Source: Streptomyces sp. ERV7
GTDB lineage: Bacteria; Actinomycetota; Actinomycetes; Streptomycetales; Streptomycetaceae
DNA: 64,000 nt
Assembly (NCBI RefSeq): GCF_001653515.1
Contig: NZ_LYOY01000029.1
Coordinates: 124,001-188,000 of the forward strand
Direction of reading: 5' to 3'
Shown: positions 42,641-50,522 of the stretch, in pieces
Layout: each line of letters begins with the position of its first letter
Numbering within the stretch: the first letter of the stretch is position 1
The notes under the pieces: generated by a model
The model's input: only the letters and a program-made list of their open reading frames with translations
Told to the model about the DNA's origin: nothing
Database searches by the model: none
Made by a program: the position numbers and the translations under genes

Positions 42641-43795
42641 TCACATGAGCGGGGTCAGGAAGCGCCGCAGCGCCTCCTCGTAACGGTCGGGGTCCGCGTT
42701 CCACATCGAGGCGTGCGGGGCTTGCTGGACTGTGTGAAGGGTCACCAGATCGGGGCGGCGGGCCGCGAGTTCCCGGGTGAGGGGCCAGGAGGCCAGGGTG
42801 TCGTCGGGGCCGTGGAAGATCAGGGTCGGCACGCTGAGGGCGGCCGGGTCGGCCGCCTCGCGCAGATGGTCGCCGTGCGGGCCGGTGCGGCCCTGCGCGG
42901 CCCGGACGGCGAGCGGCAGCAGCGCGCTGGGGGTGCCGTGCGCGAGGGCGAGGGCGCGCAGGGTGCCCTCCCAGTCGAGGACCGGCGAGTCCAGGACCAC
43001 GCCCCGGACGCGCTCGCGCATCCCGGAGCTCGCGGCGGCGTGCAGCGCCATGGTGGCGCCGGTGGACCAGCCGTGCAGGATGACGCCTTCGGCGCCGGAG
43101 CGGACGGCGTAGCGGATCGCGGCGTCGAGGTCGCGCCACTCGGAGTCGCCGAGGTGGCCGAGGCCGTCCGGGGACCGGGGGGCGCCCTCGTCGCCCCGGT
43201 AGGCGAGGTCGAGCACCGGCAGCCGGTGGCGGTGCAGGAACCCCATGACGTTGAGCGGGTGCTCCCGGGTGGTCCCCAGGCCGTGCACGGTGATCACCCA
43301 GGTGTTCCGTACGCCCTTGACCAGCCAGGCGGGCAGCACGCCGAGCTCCGCGGGGATCTCGACGTCCTCGTGGTCGAGGCCGAGCGCCTCGGCCGGGGTG
43401 CCGTGGTGGAGCTGCGGGGTGAACCGGACCCGGTCACCCGGCTGCGGGCTCCCCCAGGTGACCCGCTCCAGGCGGCGCACCACGGTGTCCGCCGCGTGCG
43501 GCACGTCGACGACCTCGCCGACCACCGCGTGGACGCCGCGGCCCTCGATCCCGTACGTACCGGGGCGCAGCGAGGCCAGGCAGCGGGTCAGGGCGATCCG
43601 TCCGGGCGCCGTGGAGTGCACGGTGAGGTCGGGGTCGGTGGGCAGCGGGCGGCCTGGCGGCGCCTTGAGGGCCGCGTCGCTCGCGTACCGTCCGGCGGCC
43701 ACCGCTGCCGCGCCGACGCCGATGAGTGTGGTGACGGCCGCTGCCGTCGCTGTAGCCGGGCGCACGGTTCCAGTGTCGGCAGTGCGCGGCGACAC
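42641..43795 (-). CDS. Membrane-anchored alpha/beta hydrolase
   Basis: 384 residues from GTG 43795. An N-terminal hydrophobic segment (about 14-36, ATAAAVTTLIGVGAAAVAAG) acts as anchor or signal. The hydrolase core has WVITVHGLGTTREHPLNVMG (oxyanion region), the nucleophile Ser in ILHGWSTGATMALH, the acid in LIFHGPDDTLASW and the His in QQAPHASMWNADP. The family contains lipases, esterases and prolyl peptidases; no specificity can be assigned. It lies between the class II aldolase and the structured repeats, all on the minus strand. Confidence 0.82.
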   Translation of the reverse strand: MSPRTADTGTVRPATATAAAVTTLIGVGAAAVAAGRYASDAALKAPPGRPLPTDPDLTVHSTAPGRIALTRCLASLRPGTYGIEGRGVHAVVGEVVDVPHAADTVVRRLERVTWGSPQPGDRVRFTPQLHHGTPAEALGLDHEDVEIPAELGVLPAWLVKGVRNTWVITVHGLGTTREHPLNVMGFLHRHRLPVLDLAYRGDEGAPRSPDGLGHLGDSEWRDLDAAIRYAVRSGAEGVILHGWSTGATMALHAAASSGMRERVRGVVLDSPVLDWEGTLRALALAHGTPSALLPLAVRAAQGRTGPHGDHLREAADPAALSVPTLIFHGPDDTLASWPLTRELAARRPDLVTLHTVQQAPHASMWNADPDRYEEALRRFLTPLM

Positions 43796-43840
43796 GGCCA
43801 GTGGGCGGGGCCACCGGGGTACGCCCCGGGCACCCGGGCG

Positions 43841-44500
43841 TCACCCCTGCCCGTATCCCCGGAACTGTTCGGCGGCCCGGTCGAGGTCGGCGGCGGAGAG
43901 CAGGGAGGGGGTGCGGCCGGGGACGGAGGAGGCGGCGAGCCAGAGGCGGCACATCCACTCCAGTTGGGCGGTGCGGTCGTATGCCTGGGAAAGAGTGGTT
44001 CCGTAGGTGATCGTCCCGTGGTTCTGGAGGAGACAGCCGGTGCGGCCGTCGAGGGCGCGGAGCATGTTCCGCGCCAGTTCCCCGGTCCCGTACAGCGCGT
44101 AGGGCGCGACCTGGACCGGACCACCGAGCGTGGCGGTCATGTAGTGGACCGGCGGGAGCTCGCCGACCAGGGTGGAGACGGCCGTGGCGTGCACGGCGTG
44201 GGTGTGGACGACGGCCCGGGCGCCGGTGTTCTCGTATACGGCCAGGTGCATGGGAAGCTCGCTGGTGGGCCGCAGTGTGCCCCTCACTTGGCGGCCGGTG
44301 AGGTCGACGGCGACGGTGTCGCCGGGGCCGAGGCGGTCGTAGGGGACGCCGGTGGGGGTGACGAGGACCAGGTCCCCGACGCGTACGGAGACATTGCCCG
44401 AGGTGCCCACGACCAGGCCTTCCTCGGCGGTGCGGCGCGCGGTGGCGGTCAGCTCGGCCCAGGCCGCGGCGATCGTTTCGGAGTCCTTCGGCTCTCCCAT
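43841..44500 (-). CDS. Class II aldolase/adducin family protein
   Basis: 219 residues from ATG 44500. Signature regions: GLVVGTSGNVSVRVGDLVLVTPTG (phosphate binding), SELPMHLAVYENTGARAVVHTHAVHATAVS with two His zinc ligands, and GCLLQNHGTITYG with the third. The family includes L-fuculose-phosphate and related aldolases and some epimerases; a likely reaction is retro-aldol cleavage of a sugar phosphate to dihydroxyacetone phosphate. No kinase or isomerase is next to it, so the physiological sugar is unknown. It is divergent from the Pit transporter. Confidence 0.85.
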   Translation of the reverse strand: MGEPKDSETIAAAWAELTATARRTAEEGLVVGTSGNVSVRVGDLVLVTPTGVPYDRLGPGDTVAVDLTGRQVRGTLRPTSELPMHLAVYENTGARAVVHTHAVHATAVSTLVGELPPVHYMTATLGGPVQVAPYALYGTGELARNMLRALDGRTGCLLQNHGTITYGTTLSQAYDRTAQLEWMCRLWLAASSVPGRTPSLLSAADLDRAAEQFRGYGQG

Positions 44501-44639
44501 GGGGCGATCCTCGCAGGCTCCGCGACGGGGGCGGCGGAGTGAGCAGAATCTCTTCAATGGGGCCTATGGGCGATTAACGGGGTTTGTCAGGGCCTGGCCG
44601 CACCAGAAACCAGTCAGATACACCGTGACGCCCGACCCA

Positions 44640-44680
44640 GTTCACCTTCCGTTCATCCAGGTTACTTACGTTCGTCCAGC
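44640..44680 (+). promoter_or_regulatory. PHO box upstream of the phosphate transporter
   Basis: Direct-repeat units GTTCACCTTCC (44640-44650) and GTTCATCCAGG (44651-44661), an eight-base gap, then GTTCGTCCAGC (44670-44680). The 11-base periodicity and GTTCACC core match Streptomyces PhoP sites. It lies 28 bases before the Pit start, so phosphate-dependent control by PhoR-PhoP is expected. Confidence 0.7.
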
Positions 44681-44708
44681 CACTGACGTCGAACGATTGC
44701 CTGGGTAA

Positions 44709-45777
44709 ATGGAACACATCACGCTGCTGCTCGCCATTGTGGTCGTGACAGCTCTAGTGTTCGATTTCACGAACGGTTTCCATGACACCGCCAACGCGAT
44801 GGCCACGACCATCTCGACCGGCGCCCTGAAGCCCAAAGCCGCGGTCGCCATGTCCGCGGCACTGAACCTGGTCGGCGCGTTCCTGTCGGTGGAGGTCGCC
44901 AAGACGATCTCCGGCGGGATCATCAACGAAAAGGGCATCAGAACCGAGGTCATCTTCGCGGCGCTCGTCGGCGCCATCCTCTGGAACCTGGTGACCTGGC
45001 TGCTCGGCCTGCCGTCCAGCTCGTCCCACGCCCTGTTCGGCGGTCTGATCGGCGCGGCCGTGATGTCGGCCGGCTGGTCCTCGGTGAACGGCTCGACCGT
45101 CGTCACCAAGGTGCTGCTCCCCGCCGTCGCCGCCCCCATCGTGGCGGGCGTCGCCTCGATGCTGGCCACGCGTCTGACGTACCGGATCAACCGGAACGTC
45201 GACCCGGCCGCCGAGAAGGCCACCGCCAAGGGCTACCGGGCCGGACAGATCGCCTCCGCCGGTCTCGTCTCGCTCGCCCACGGCACCAACGACGCGCAGA
45301 AGACCATGGGCATCATCACCCTCGCCCTGGTCGCCGGCGGTGTGCTGCACCCGGGCGCCAACCCCCCGCTGTGGGTCATCGTCTCGGCCGGCATGGCCAT
45401 CGCCATGGGCACCTACCTCGGCGGCTGGCGCATCATCCGCACCATGGGCAAGGGCCTGACCGAGCTGGCGCCGCCGCAGGGCTTCGCCGCCCAGTCCGGT
45501 GCCGCGACCGTCATCCTGTCCTCCTCGCACCTCGGCTTCTCGCTCTCCACCACCCAGGTCTGCTCCGGCTCCGTCATGGGCGCCGGCCTCGGCCGCAAGG
45601 GCGGTGTGGTCCGCTGGTCCACCGCGACCCGGATGTTCATCGCCTGGGGTCTGACCCTGCCCGCCGCGGGTCTGGTCGGCGCCGGCGCCGAGTTCCTCAC
45701 CGGCCAGGGCACCTGGGGCGTCGTCCTCGTGGCGATCCTGCTGGTCGCGGGCTCCGGCTTCATCTGGAAGCTGTCGC
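44709..45777 (+). CDS. PiT-family low-affinity phosphate transporter, 3' end lost at a fusion point
   Basis: The first 356 residues of a phosphate/metal-phosphate:H+ symporter. Both PiT signatures are present: DFTNGFHDTANAMAT near residue 20 and SLAHGTNDAQKTMGI near 195. About ten helices are visible, ending in VVLVAILLVAGSGFIWKLSRR. There the frame runs out of phase into cobB sequence and on to 46337, adding a basic Arg-rich tail. The normal C-terminal cytoplasmic tail is missing, but the membrane part may be complete and active. A PHO box precedes it. From memory it corresponds to a Pit gene near SCO1845. Confidence 0.82.
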
Positions 45778-46353
45778 GCCGCCGCCTTCACCTTCTCGTA
45801 CGCCGAGCACGGCGAACTGCTGGCCGCCGCAGGCGCGGACGTCGTCGTGTTCGACCCGCTCAGGGACGAGGCGCTGCCCGACGGCACCGCGGGGATCGTC
45901 ATCGGTGGCGGGTTCCCCGAGGTCTACGCGGCGGAGCTCAGCGCCAACGAGCCGCTGCGCAAGGCCGTCGGGGAGCTCGCGCGGAGCGGCGCGTCCGTCG
46001 CCGCCGAGTGCGCCGGGCTGCTCTATCTGGCGCGCTCGCTCGACGGGCAGCCGATGTGCGGCGTCCTGGACGCCGACGCGCGGATGTCGGAACGGCTGAC
46101 ACTCGGGTACCGGGAAGCCGTCGCCGTGGGCGACAGTTGCCTGGCCGAGGCCGGAACACGGCTGCGCGGCCACGAGTTCCACCGGACCGTCCTCGACCCG
46201 GGGGCGGGGCCCGCGCCCGCGTGGGGGCTCGTGCAGCCGGAGCGCCGGGTCGAAGGATTCGTACAACAGGGCGTGCACGCGAGCTATCTGCATACGCACT
46301 GGGCCGCCCGGCCCACCATCGCCCGTCGGTTCGTTGAGAGGTGTGCCGGATGA
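45778..46353 (+). pseudogene. cobB: Cobyrinate a,c-diamide synthase, C-terminal glutaminase domain only
   Basis: 191 in-frame codons starting AAFTFSYAEHGELLAAAG. It holds the class I glutamine amidotransferase domain: VIGGGFPEVYAAELSAN, the catalytic Cys in AAECAGLLYLARSL and the His in ASYLHTHWAARP. The N-terminal ATP-dependent synthetase half (about 250 residues) is absent and replaced by the Pit gene in another frame. No start codon with a ribosome-binding site is available, so it is probably not made, and without the synthetase domain it could not amidate cobyrinate. The stop overlaps cobI as ATGA. Confidence 0.8.
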
Positions 46354-47078
46354 GCAGGCTGGTCGGAGTCGGAGTCGGTCCCGGGGACCCGGAGCTGGTG
46401 ACCGTGAAGGGCGTCAAGGCCCTTCAGGGCGCCGATGTGGTCGTCGTGCCCGTCATGGACACCGGAGAGCGCGGGCGCGCCGAGGCGACCGTGCTCCACT
46501 ACGTGGACGGGGCCAAGGTCGTCCGGGTCGTCTTCGCGCTCAACGAGCGCACCGACCGGGGCCGGCGCGAGGCCGCCTGGGACGCGGCGGGCGAGACGGT
46601 CGCCGGGCTGCTGCGCGCCCATGAGCGCGTCGCCTTCGCGACCATCGGCGACCCCAATGTGTACTCGACGTTCACCTATCTCGCCCAGACCATCACCGAG
46701 CTGGTGCCGGGCACGGAGATCGCGACCGTCCCCGGGATCACCGCGATGCAGGACCTCGCCGCGCGTTCGGGCGCCGTGCTCACGGAGGGGACGGAGCCGC
46801 TCACGCTGGTCCCCGTCACCGCCGGGGCGACCGTGCTCAAGGACGCGCTGGAGGGGCCGGGCACGGTGGTGGCGTACAAGTTCGGGCGCCAGGCCGGTGA
46901 GGTGGCGGCGGCGCTGCGGGCGACCGGGCGGATCGACGACGCGGTGTGGGGCTCGGCGCTGGGCCTGGACGAGGAGTCCATCAGCCCGGCCGCCGAGCTC
47001 GACGGCAGCGCCCTGCCCTACCTCTCGACGCTCATCGCGCCCGCGCGGCGCGAGGGCGGACGCGGCGGCAAGCTGTGA
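46350..47078 (+). CDS. cobI: Precorrin-2 C20-methyltransferase
   Basis: 242 residues, an SAM-dependent tetrapyrrole methylase that adds the C20 methyl of precorrin-2 in cobalamin synthesis. Motifs: LVGVGVGPGDPELVTVKGVKAL at the N-terminus, VAFATIGDPNVYSTFTYLA around 105, EIATVPGITAMQDLAARSG around 130, and VAYKFGRQAGEV. These match CobI/CbiL. The ATG at 46350 overlaps the cobB stop by four bases, so in the original operon it was coupled to cobB. It looks intact. Confidence 0.87.
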   Translation: MSRLVGVGVGPGDPELVTVKGVKALQGADVVVVPVMDTGERGRAEATVLHYVDGAKVVRVVFALNERTDRGRREAAWDAAGETVAGLLRAHERVAFATIGDPNVYSTFTYLAQTITELVPGTEIATVPGITAMQDLAARSGAVLTEGTEPLTLVPVTAGATVLKDALEGPGTVVAYKFGRQAGEVAAALRATGRIDDAVWGSALGLDEESISPAAELDGSALPYLSTLIAPARREGGRGGKL

Positions 47079-47113
47079 CCCCGCCGCCGGCCCTGCCCCC
47101 GGCCCCGCCGGGC

Positions 47114-47833
47114 TCACCCCGCGATGCCCACCACGAGCCAGATGAAGGCCACGCCCGCGACCGTGCACAGCAGGGTCGAGCGGGCCGGGTGGTCGTGGTG
47201 GGCCTCGGGCAGGATCTCGGCGGCGGCCAGATACAGCAGCACCCCGCCGAAGAAACCCAGATAGCTTCCGAGCAGCTCGGCCGGAAGGGTGAACAGCAGC
47301 GTCGAGGCGGCACCGACCATCGGGGCGAGCGCGTCCGCGACGAGCATGGCGACGGCCTTGCGCTTGTCGTTCCCGTACAGGCTGGTGATCGTGTAGGTGT
47401 TGAAGCCGTCGGCGAAGTCGTGGGTGATCACGGCGACCGCCACGGCCGCGCCCATACCGCCGCCCACCTGGAACGCGGCGCCGATCGCGATGCCGTCCAT
47501 GAGGCTGTGCCCGACCATCGCCGCGGCGGCCGTCAGGCCCACCTGCGGCGCCCTCTCGTCCGCCCCGTGGGCCGCCCGGCGCACCGCCAGCAGGCGTTCC
47601 ACCAGGTGGGCGAGGAGGAAGCCGCCGACGAACAGCAGCAGCGCGGCCGGTACGCCGAAGACGTCGTCGCCCGCCGCCTCCAGCGCCTCCGGCAGCAGGT
47701 CGAGCCCGACCACGCCGAGCATCAGCCCGCCCGCCAGCCCGAGCACCAGATGGCGCCGGTCGGTGACGCGCTGGGCCGTCCAGCCGCCGACCAGAGTCAT
47801 CAGGAACGCGCCGAGCGCGACGATCACCACCAT
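47114..47833 (-). CDS. ZIP-family metal transporter
   Basis: 239 residues with eight membrane helices. Metal-binding motifs of ZIP proteins are present in helix 4 (GHSLMDGIAIGAAF) and helix 5 (THDFADGFNTYT). A short His-containing cytoplasmic loop (AHGADERAP) lies between helices 3 and 4, and EILPEAHHDHPARS is near the end. ZIP proteins carry zinc, or other divalent metals including cobalt, into the cytosol. Its insertion on the opposite strand between cobI and cobM suggests, without proof, a supply of cobalt for cobalamin. Confidence 0.85.
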   Translation of the reverse strand: MVVIVALGAFLMTLVGGWTAQRVTDRRHLVLGLAGGLMLGVVGLDLLPEALEAAGDDVFGVPAALLLFVGGFLLAHLVERLLAVRRAAHGADERAPQVGLTAAAAMVGHSLMDGIAIGAAFQVGGGMGAAVAVAVITHDFADGFNTYTITSLYGNDKRKAVAMLVADALAPMVGAASTLLFTLPAELLGSYLGFFGGVLLYLAAAEILPEAHHDHPARSTLLCTVAGVAFIWLVVGIAG

Positions 47834-47910
47834 GCGCCCTTGCTAACCGACTGACCCACCCCCGCGCATTTCGCTTTACCGACTGTGTGACGTACGAGAG
47901 GACCCCTCCC

Positions 47911-48747
47911 ATGGCCGATGCCCCCACCGGCAGGCTGACCGTCGTCGGCGCCGGCCCCGGCGCCGCCGATCTGCTGACGTTCCGCGCCGCCCGGGCGATC
48001 GCCGAGGCCGACGTGGTCATCTGGGCCGCGAGCCTGGTGCAGGCCGAGGTCCTGGACCACGCGCGCGAGGACGCCGAGATCCTGGACTCGGCGGCGATGT
48101 CCCTGGAGGACGTCGTCAGCGTGTACGAGCGGGCCGCCCGCGAGGGGCTGAAGGTCGCCCGTATCCACTCCGGCGACCCGGCCCTGTGGGGCGGCACCCA
48201 GGAGCAGCTGGACCGGGTGGAGGGGCTCGGCCTGGAGGTCGAGATCATCCCCGGTGTCTCGTCGTTCTCGGCGGTCGCCGCGATCGCCCAGCGCGAGCTG
48301 ACCATCCCGGAGATAGCCCAGTCCGTCATCCTCACCCGCCTCGGCGGCGGCAAGACGCCGATGCCGCCCGGCGAGGAGGTGCGCGAGTTCGCCCGGCACG
48401 GCACGACGATGGCGGTGTTCCTGTCGGCCGCCCGCTCCGGCCAGCTGGTGGAGGAGCTCCTTGAGGGCGGCTACCCGACCTCGACCCCGGTCGTCGTGGC
48501 GTACCAGGCGACCTGGCCCGAGGAGCTGGTGCTGCGCTGCACGATCGAGACGCTGGAGGAGACGGTCAAGGAGCACAAGCTCTGGAAGCACACGCTCTTC
48601 CTGGTCGGCCCGGCCCTCGCGGCCTCCGGCACCCGCTCGCACCTCTACCACCCGGGCCACTTCCACGGCTTCCGCCGGGCCGACCCGGCGGCCCGGCGCG
48701 CGCTGAAGGCCGAGAACGCCGAGAAGACGGAGCGCTCCCCGTCATGA
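47911..48747 (+). CDS. cobM: Precorrin-4 C11-methyltransferase
   Basis: 278 residues. It is an SAM-dependent methylase of the corrin pathway: LTVVGAGPGAADLLTFRAARAIAEAD, VARIHSGDPALWGGTQEQL, IIPGVSSFSAVAAIAQRELTIPEI and SVILTRLGGGKTPMP, the last being specific to CobM/CbiF. ATG 47911 is chosen because GAGAGGA lies about nine bases before it; GTG 47887 is possible. Its stop overlaps the cobL start (ATGA), so the two are co-translated. Confidence 0.88.
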   Translation: MADAPTGRLTVVGAGPGAADLLTFRAARAIAEADVVIWAASLVQAEVLDHAREDAEILDSAAMSLEDVVSVYERAAREGLKVARIHSGDPALWGGTQEQLDRVEGLGLEVEIIPGVSSFSAVAAIAQRELTIPEIAQSVILTRLGGGKTPMPPGEEVREFARHGTTMAVFLSAARSGQLVEELLEGGYPTSTPVVVAYQATWPEELVLRCTIETLEETVKEHKLWKHTLFLVGPALAASGTRSHLYHPGHFHGFRRADPAARRALKAENAEKTERSPS

Positions 48748-49722
48748 TCACCGTCATCGGTACGGGGACGGGCGCGCCGCTGGCACCGGACGCCCTGGCG
48801 GCGCTGGCCGAGGCCACGCTGGTCACCGGCGCCGCCCGCCATCTCGCGGCGGCCGAGGTCCCGCCGGGGGCCAAGCAGGTGGTGCTCGGTCCGCTGGCGC
48901 CCGCCCTCGACGCCGTCGCCGAGCACCGCGAGCGGGGCGGCCGCGTCGTGGTGCTGGCCTCCGGCGATCCCGGGTTCTTCGGCATCGTGCGGGCGCTTGC
49001 CGAGCGCTTCGGGCCGCAGGAGCTGGACGTACGGCCGGGGACCGCCTCGGTGGCGGTCGCCTTCGCCCGCCTCGGCCTGCCCTGGGACGACGCGCTGGTG
49101 GTCAGCGCGCACGGGCGGGACCTGCGGACGGCCGCCAACGTGTGCCGGGCGCACCCCAAGACCGCCGTGCTGACCGGGCCCGGTGCCGGGCCCGCCGAGC
49201 TGGGCGCGGAGCTCGCCCGCCGGGCGCCCGAGCGGATGCTCGTCGTCGCCTCGGCCCTCGGCGACCCCGAGCGGGAGCGGCTGGTGCGGGTGACTCCGGC
49301 GGAGGCGGCGGCCCGGGAGTGGGACGCGGTCAGCGTGATCGTCTGCCTGGACGAGGAGAAGACGCTCTCGCCGGTGCGCACGGTCGCGGGCGGCCGGACC
49401 ACACCCGACCGCTGGGCGCTGGACGAGAGCGAGTTCACCCACCGCGACTCGATGATCACCAAGGCCGAGGTACGGGCGCTCGCGCTGGCCAGGATCGGCC
49501 CCCGGCTCGGCGATCTCGTCTGGGACATAGGGGCCGGCTCGGGCTCGGTGGCCGTGGAGTGCGCCCGGTTCGGGGCGGCGGCGGTCGCGGTCGAGAAGAC
49601 CGCCGAGGGCTGCGAGCACGTCCGGGCCAACGCGGCCGCGCACGGCGTGGACGTGCGGGTGGTGCACGGCGCGGCGCCCACGGTCCTGTCCGATCTAGCG
49701 GATCCGGACGCGGTGTTCATTG
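48744..49722 (+). CDS. cobL: Precorrin-6Y C5,15-methyltransferase, truncated in the CbiT domain
   Basis: The first 326 residues of bifunctional CobL. The CbiE methylase domain is complete (TVIGTGTGAPLAPDALAAL, VVVLASGDPGFFGIVRAL, VRPGTASVAVAFARLGLPW). The CbiT domain starts normally (DSMITKAEVRALALARIGP, LVWDIGAGSGSVAVECARF for SAM binding) but breaks off at DPDAVFI, where GGG would follow. From about 49721 the frame continues to 50459 through antisense suf sequence. About 75-80 residues of CbiT are lost, so C15 methylation and decarboxylation are probably abolished. Confidence 0.8.
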
Positions 49723-50051
49723 AACCCCAGCGCCCGCAGCTGCTCGCGGCCATCGTCCGTGATCTTGTCCGGGCCCCACGGCGGCATCCAGACCCAGTTG
49801 ATCTTCAGCTCGTTGACGATGCCCTCGGTCGCCGACTTCGCCTGGTCCTCGATCACATCGGTCAGCGGGCAGGCCGCCGACGTCAGGGTCATGTCCAGGG
49901 TGGCGACGTTGGAGTCGTCGATGTGGATGCCGTAGATGAGGCCCAGGTTGACGACGTCGATACCCAGCTCGGGGTCGACGACGTCGTACAGCGCCTCGCG
50001 GACTTCTTCCTCCGAGGCCGGCTTCAACGTGGCCTCTGCGTTCTCGGTCAT
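49695..50051 (-). CDS. sufT: SufT-like metal-sulfur cluster biosynthesis protein (MIP18/DUF59)
   Basis: 118 residues from ATG 50051. The DUF59 fold is complete: EEEVREALYDVVDPELGIDVVNLGLIYGI, TLDMTLTSAACPLTDVIEDQ with the conserved Cys, and INWVWMPPWGPDKITDDGREQLRALGFN. Family members end just after GFN (GFNV in relatives as I recall); here the last codon and stop are replaced by EHRVRIR from antisense cobL, so the change is trivial for function. It is the last gene of the SUF operon and overlaps sufU by four bases. It is believed to help cluster transfer or maturation. Confidence 0.85.
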   Translation of the reverse strand: MTENAEATLKPASEEEVREALYDVVDPELGIDVVNLGLIYGIHIDDSNVATLDMTLTSAACPLTDVIEDQAKSATEGIVNELKINWVWMPPWGPDKITDDGREQLRALGFNEHRVRIR

Positions 50052-50512
50052 GCGCTCTTCCTCTCGGCTCCGGCGCCCAGCGCCTGGGCCGTCGCGTCCT
50101 TCCAGGCCATCCAGCTCAGCAGAGCACACTTCACGCGCGCGGGGTACTTGGAGACCCCGGCGAACGCGACCGCGTCCTCAAGGACCTCCTCCATCGCGTC
50201 GTCCGGCTCCAGCTTGCCCTTGGACTGCATCAGCTCCAGGAAGGTCTCCTGGATCCGCTGCGCCTCGTCCAGCTCCTTGCCGACCAGCAGGTCGTTGAGG
50301 ACCGAGGCGCTGGCCTGGCTGATGGAGCAGCCCTGGCCCTCGTACGAGATGTCGGAGATCTGCGAGCCCTCGTACTTCACCCGGAGGGTGATCTCGTCCC
50401 CGCACGTCGGGTTCACGTGGTGCACCTCGGCGTCACCGTCCCGCAAGCCCCGCCCGTGAGGGTGCTTGTAGTGGTCCAGGATGACGTCCTGGTACATCGA
50501 ATCCAGCTTCAC
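50048..50512 (-). CDS. sufU: SufU sulfur-transfer protein
   Basis: 154 residues. The zinc-coordinating set of SufU is present: Cys37 and Asp39 in NPTCGDEITL, Cys62 in GQGCSISQAS, Cys129 in RVKCALLSW. SufU accepts sulfur from SufS by ligand exchange at the zinc and passes it to the SufBCD scaffold. GTG 50512 is chosen because the family starts MKLDSMYQDVILDHYKHP and AGGGG is just upstream. It follows sufS with a ten-base gap. Confidence 0.9.
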   Translation of the reverse strand: MKLDSMYQDVILDHYKHPHGRGLRDGDAEVHHVNPTCGDEITLRVKYEGSQISDISYEGQGCSISQASASVLNDLLVGKELDEAQRIQETFLELMQSKGKLEPDDAMEEVLEDAVAFAGVSKYPARVKCALLSWMAWKDATAQALGAGAERKSA

Positions 50513-50522
50513 GTCGCTACCC

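Noticed and set aside
47834-47910. Possible cobalamin riboswitch before cobM
   Set aside because: The gap is under 80 bases and no B12-box-like sequence is seen; a full riboswitch does not fit.
48744-50459. A single 571-codon plus-strand reading frame covering cobL and beyond
   Set aside because: After about 49722 the translation is the antisense of sufT and sufU, which are clearly real on the minus strand; only the CobL part is a gene.
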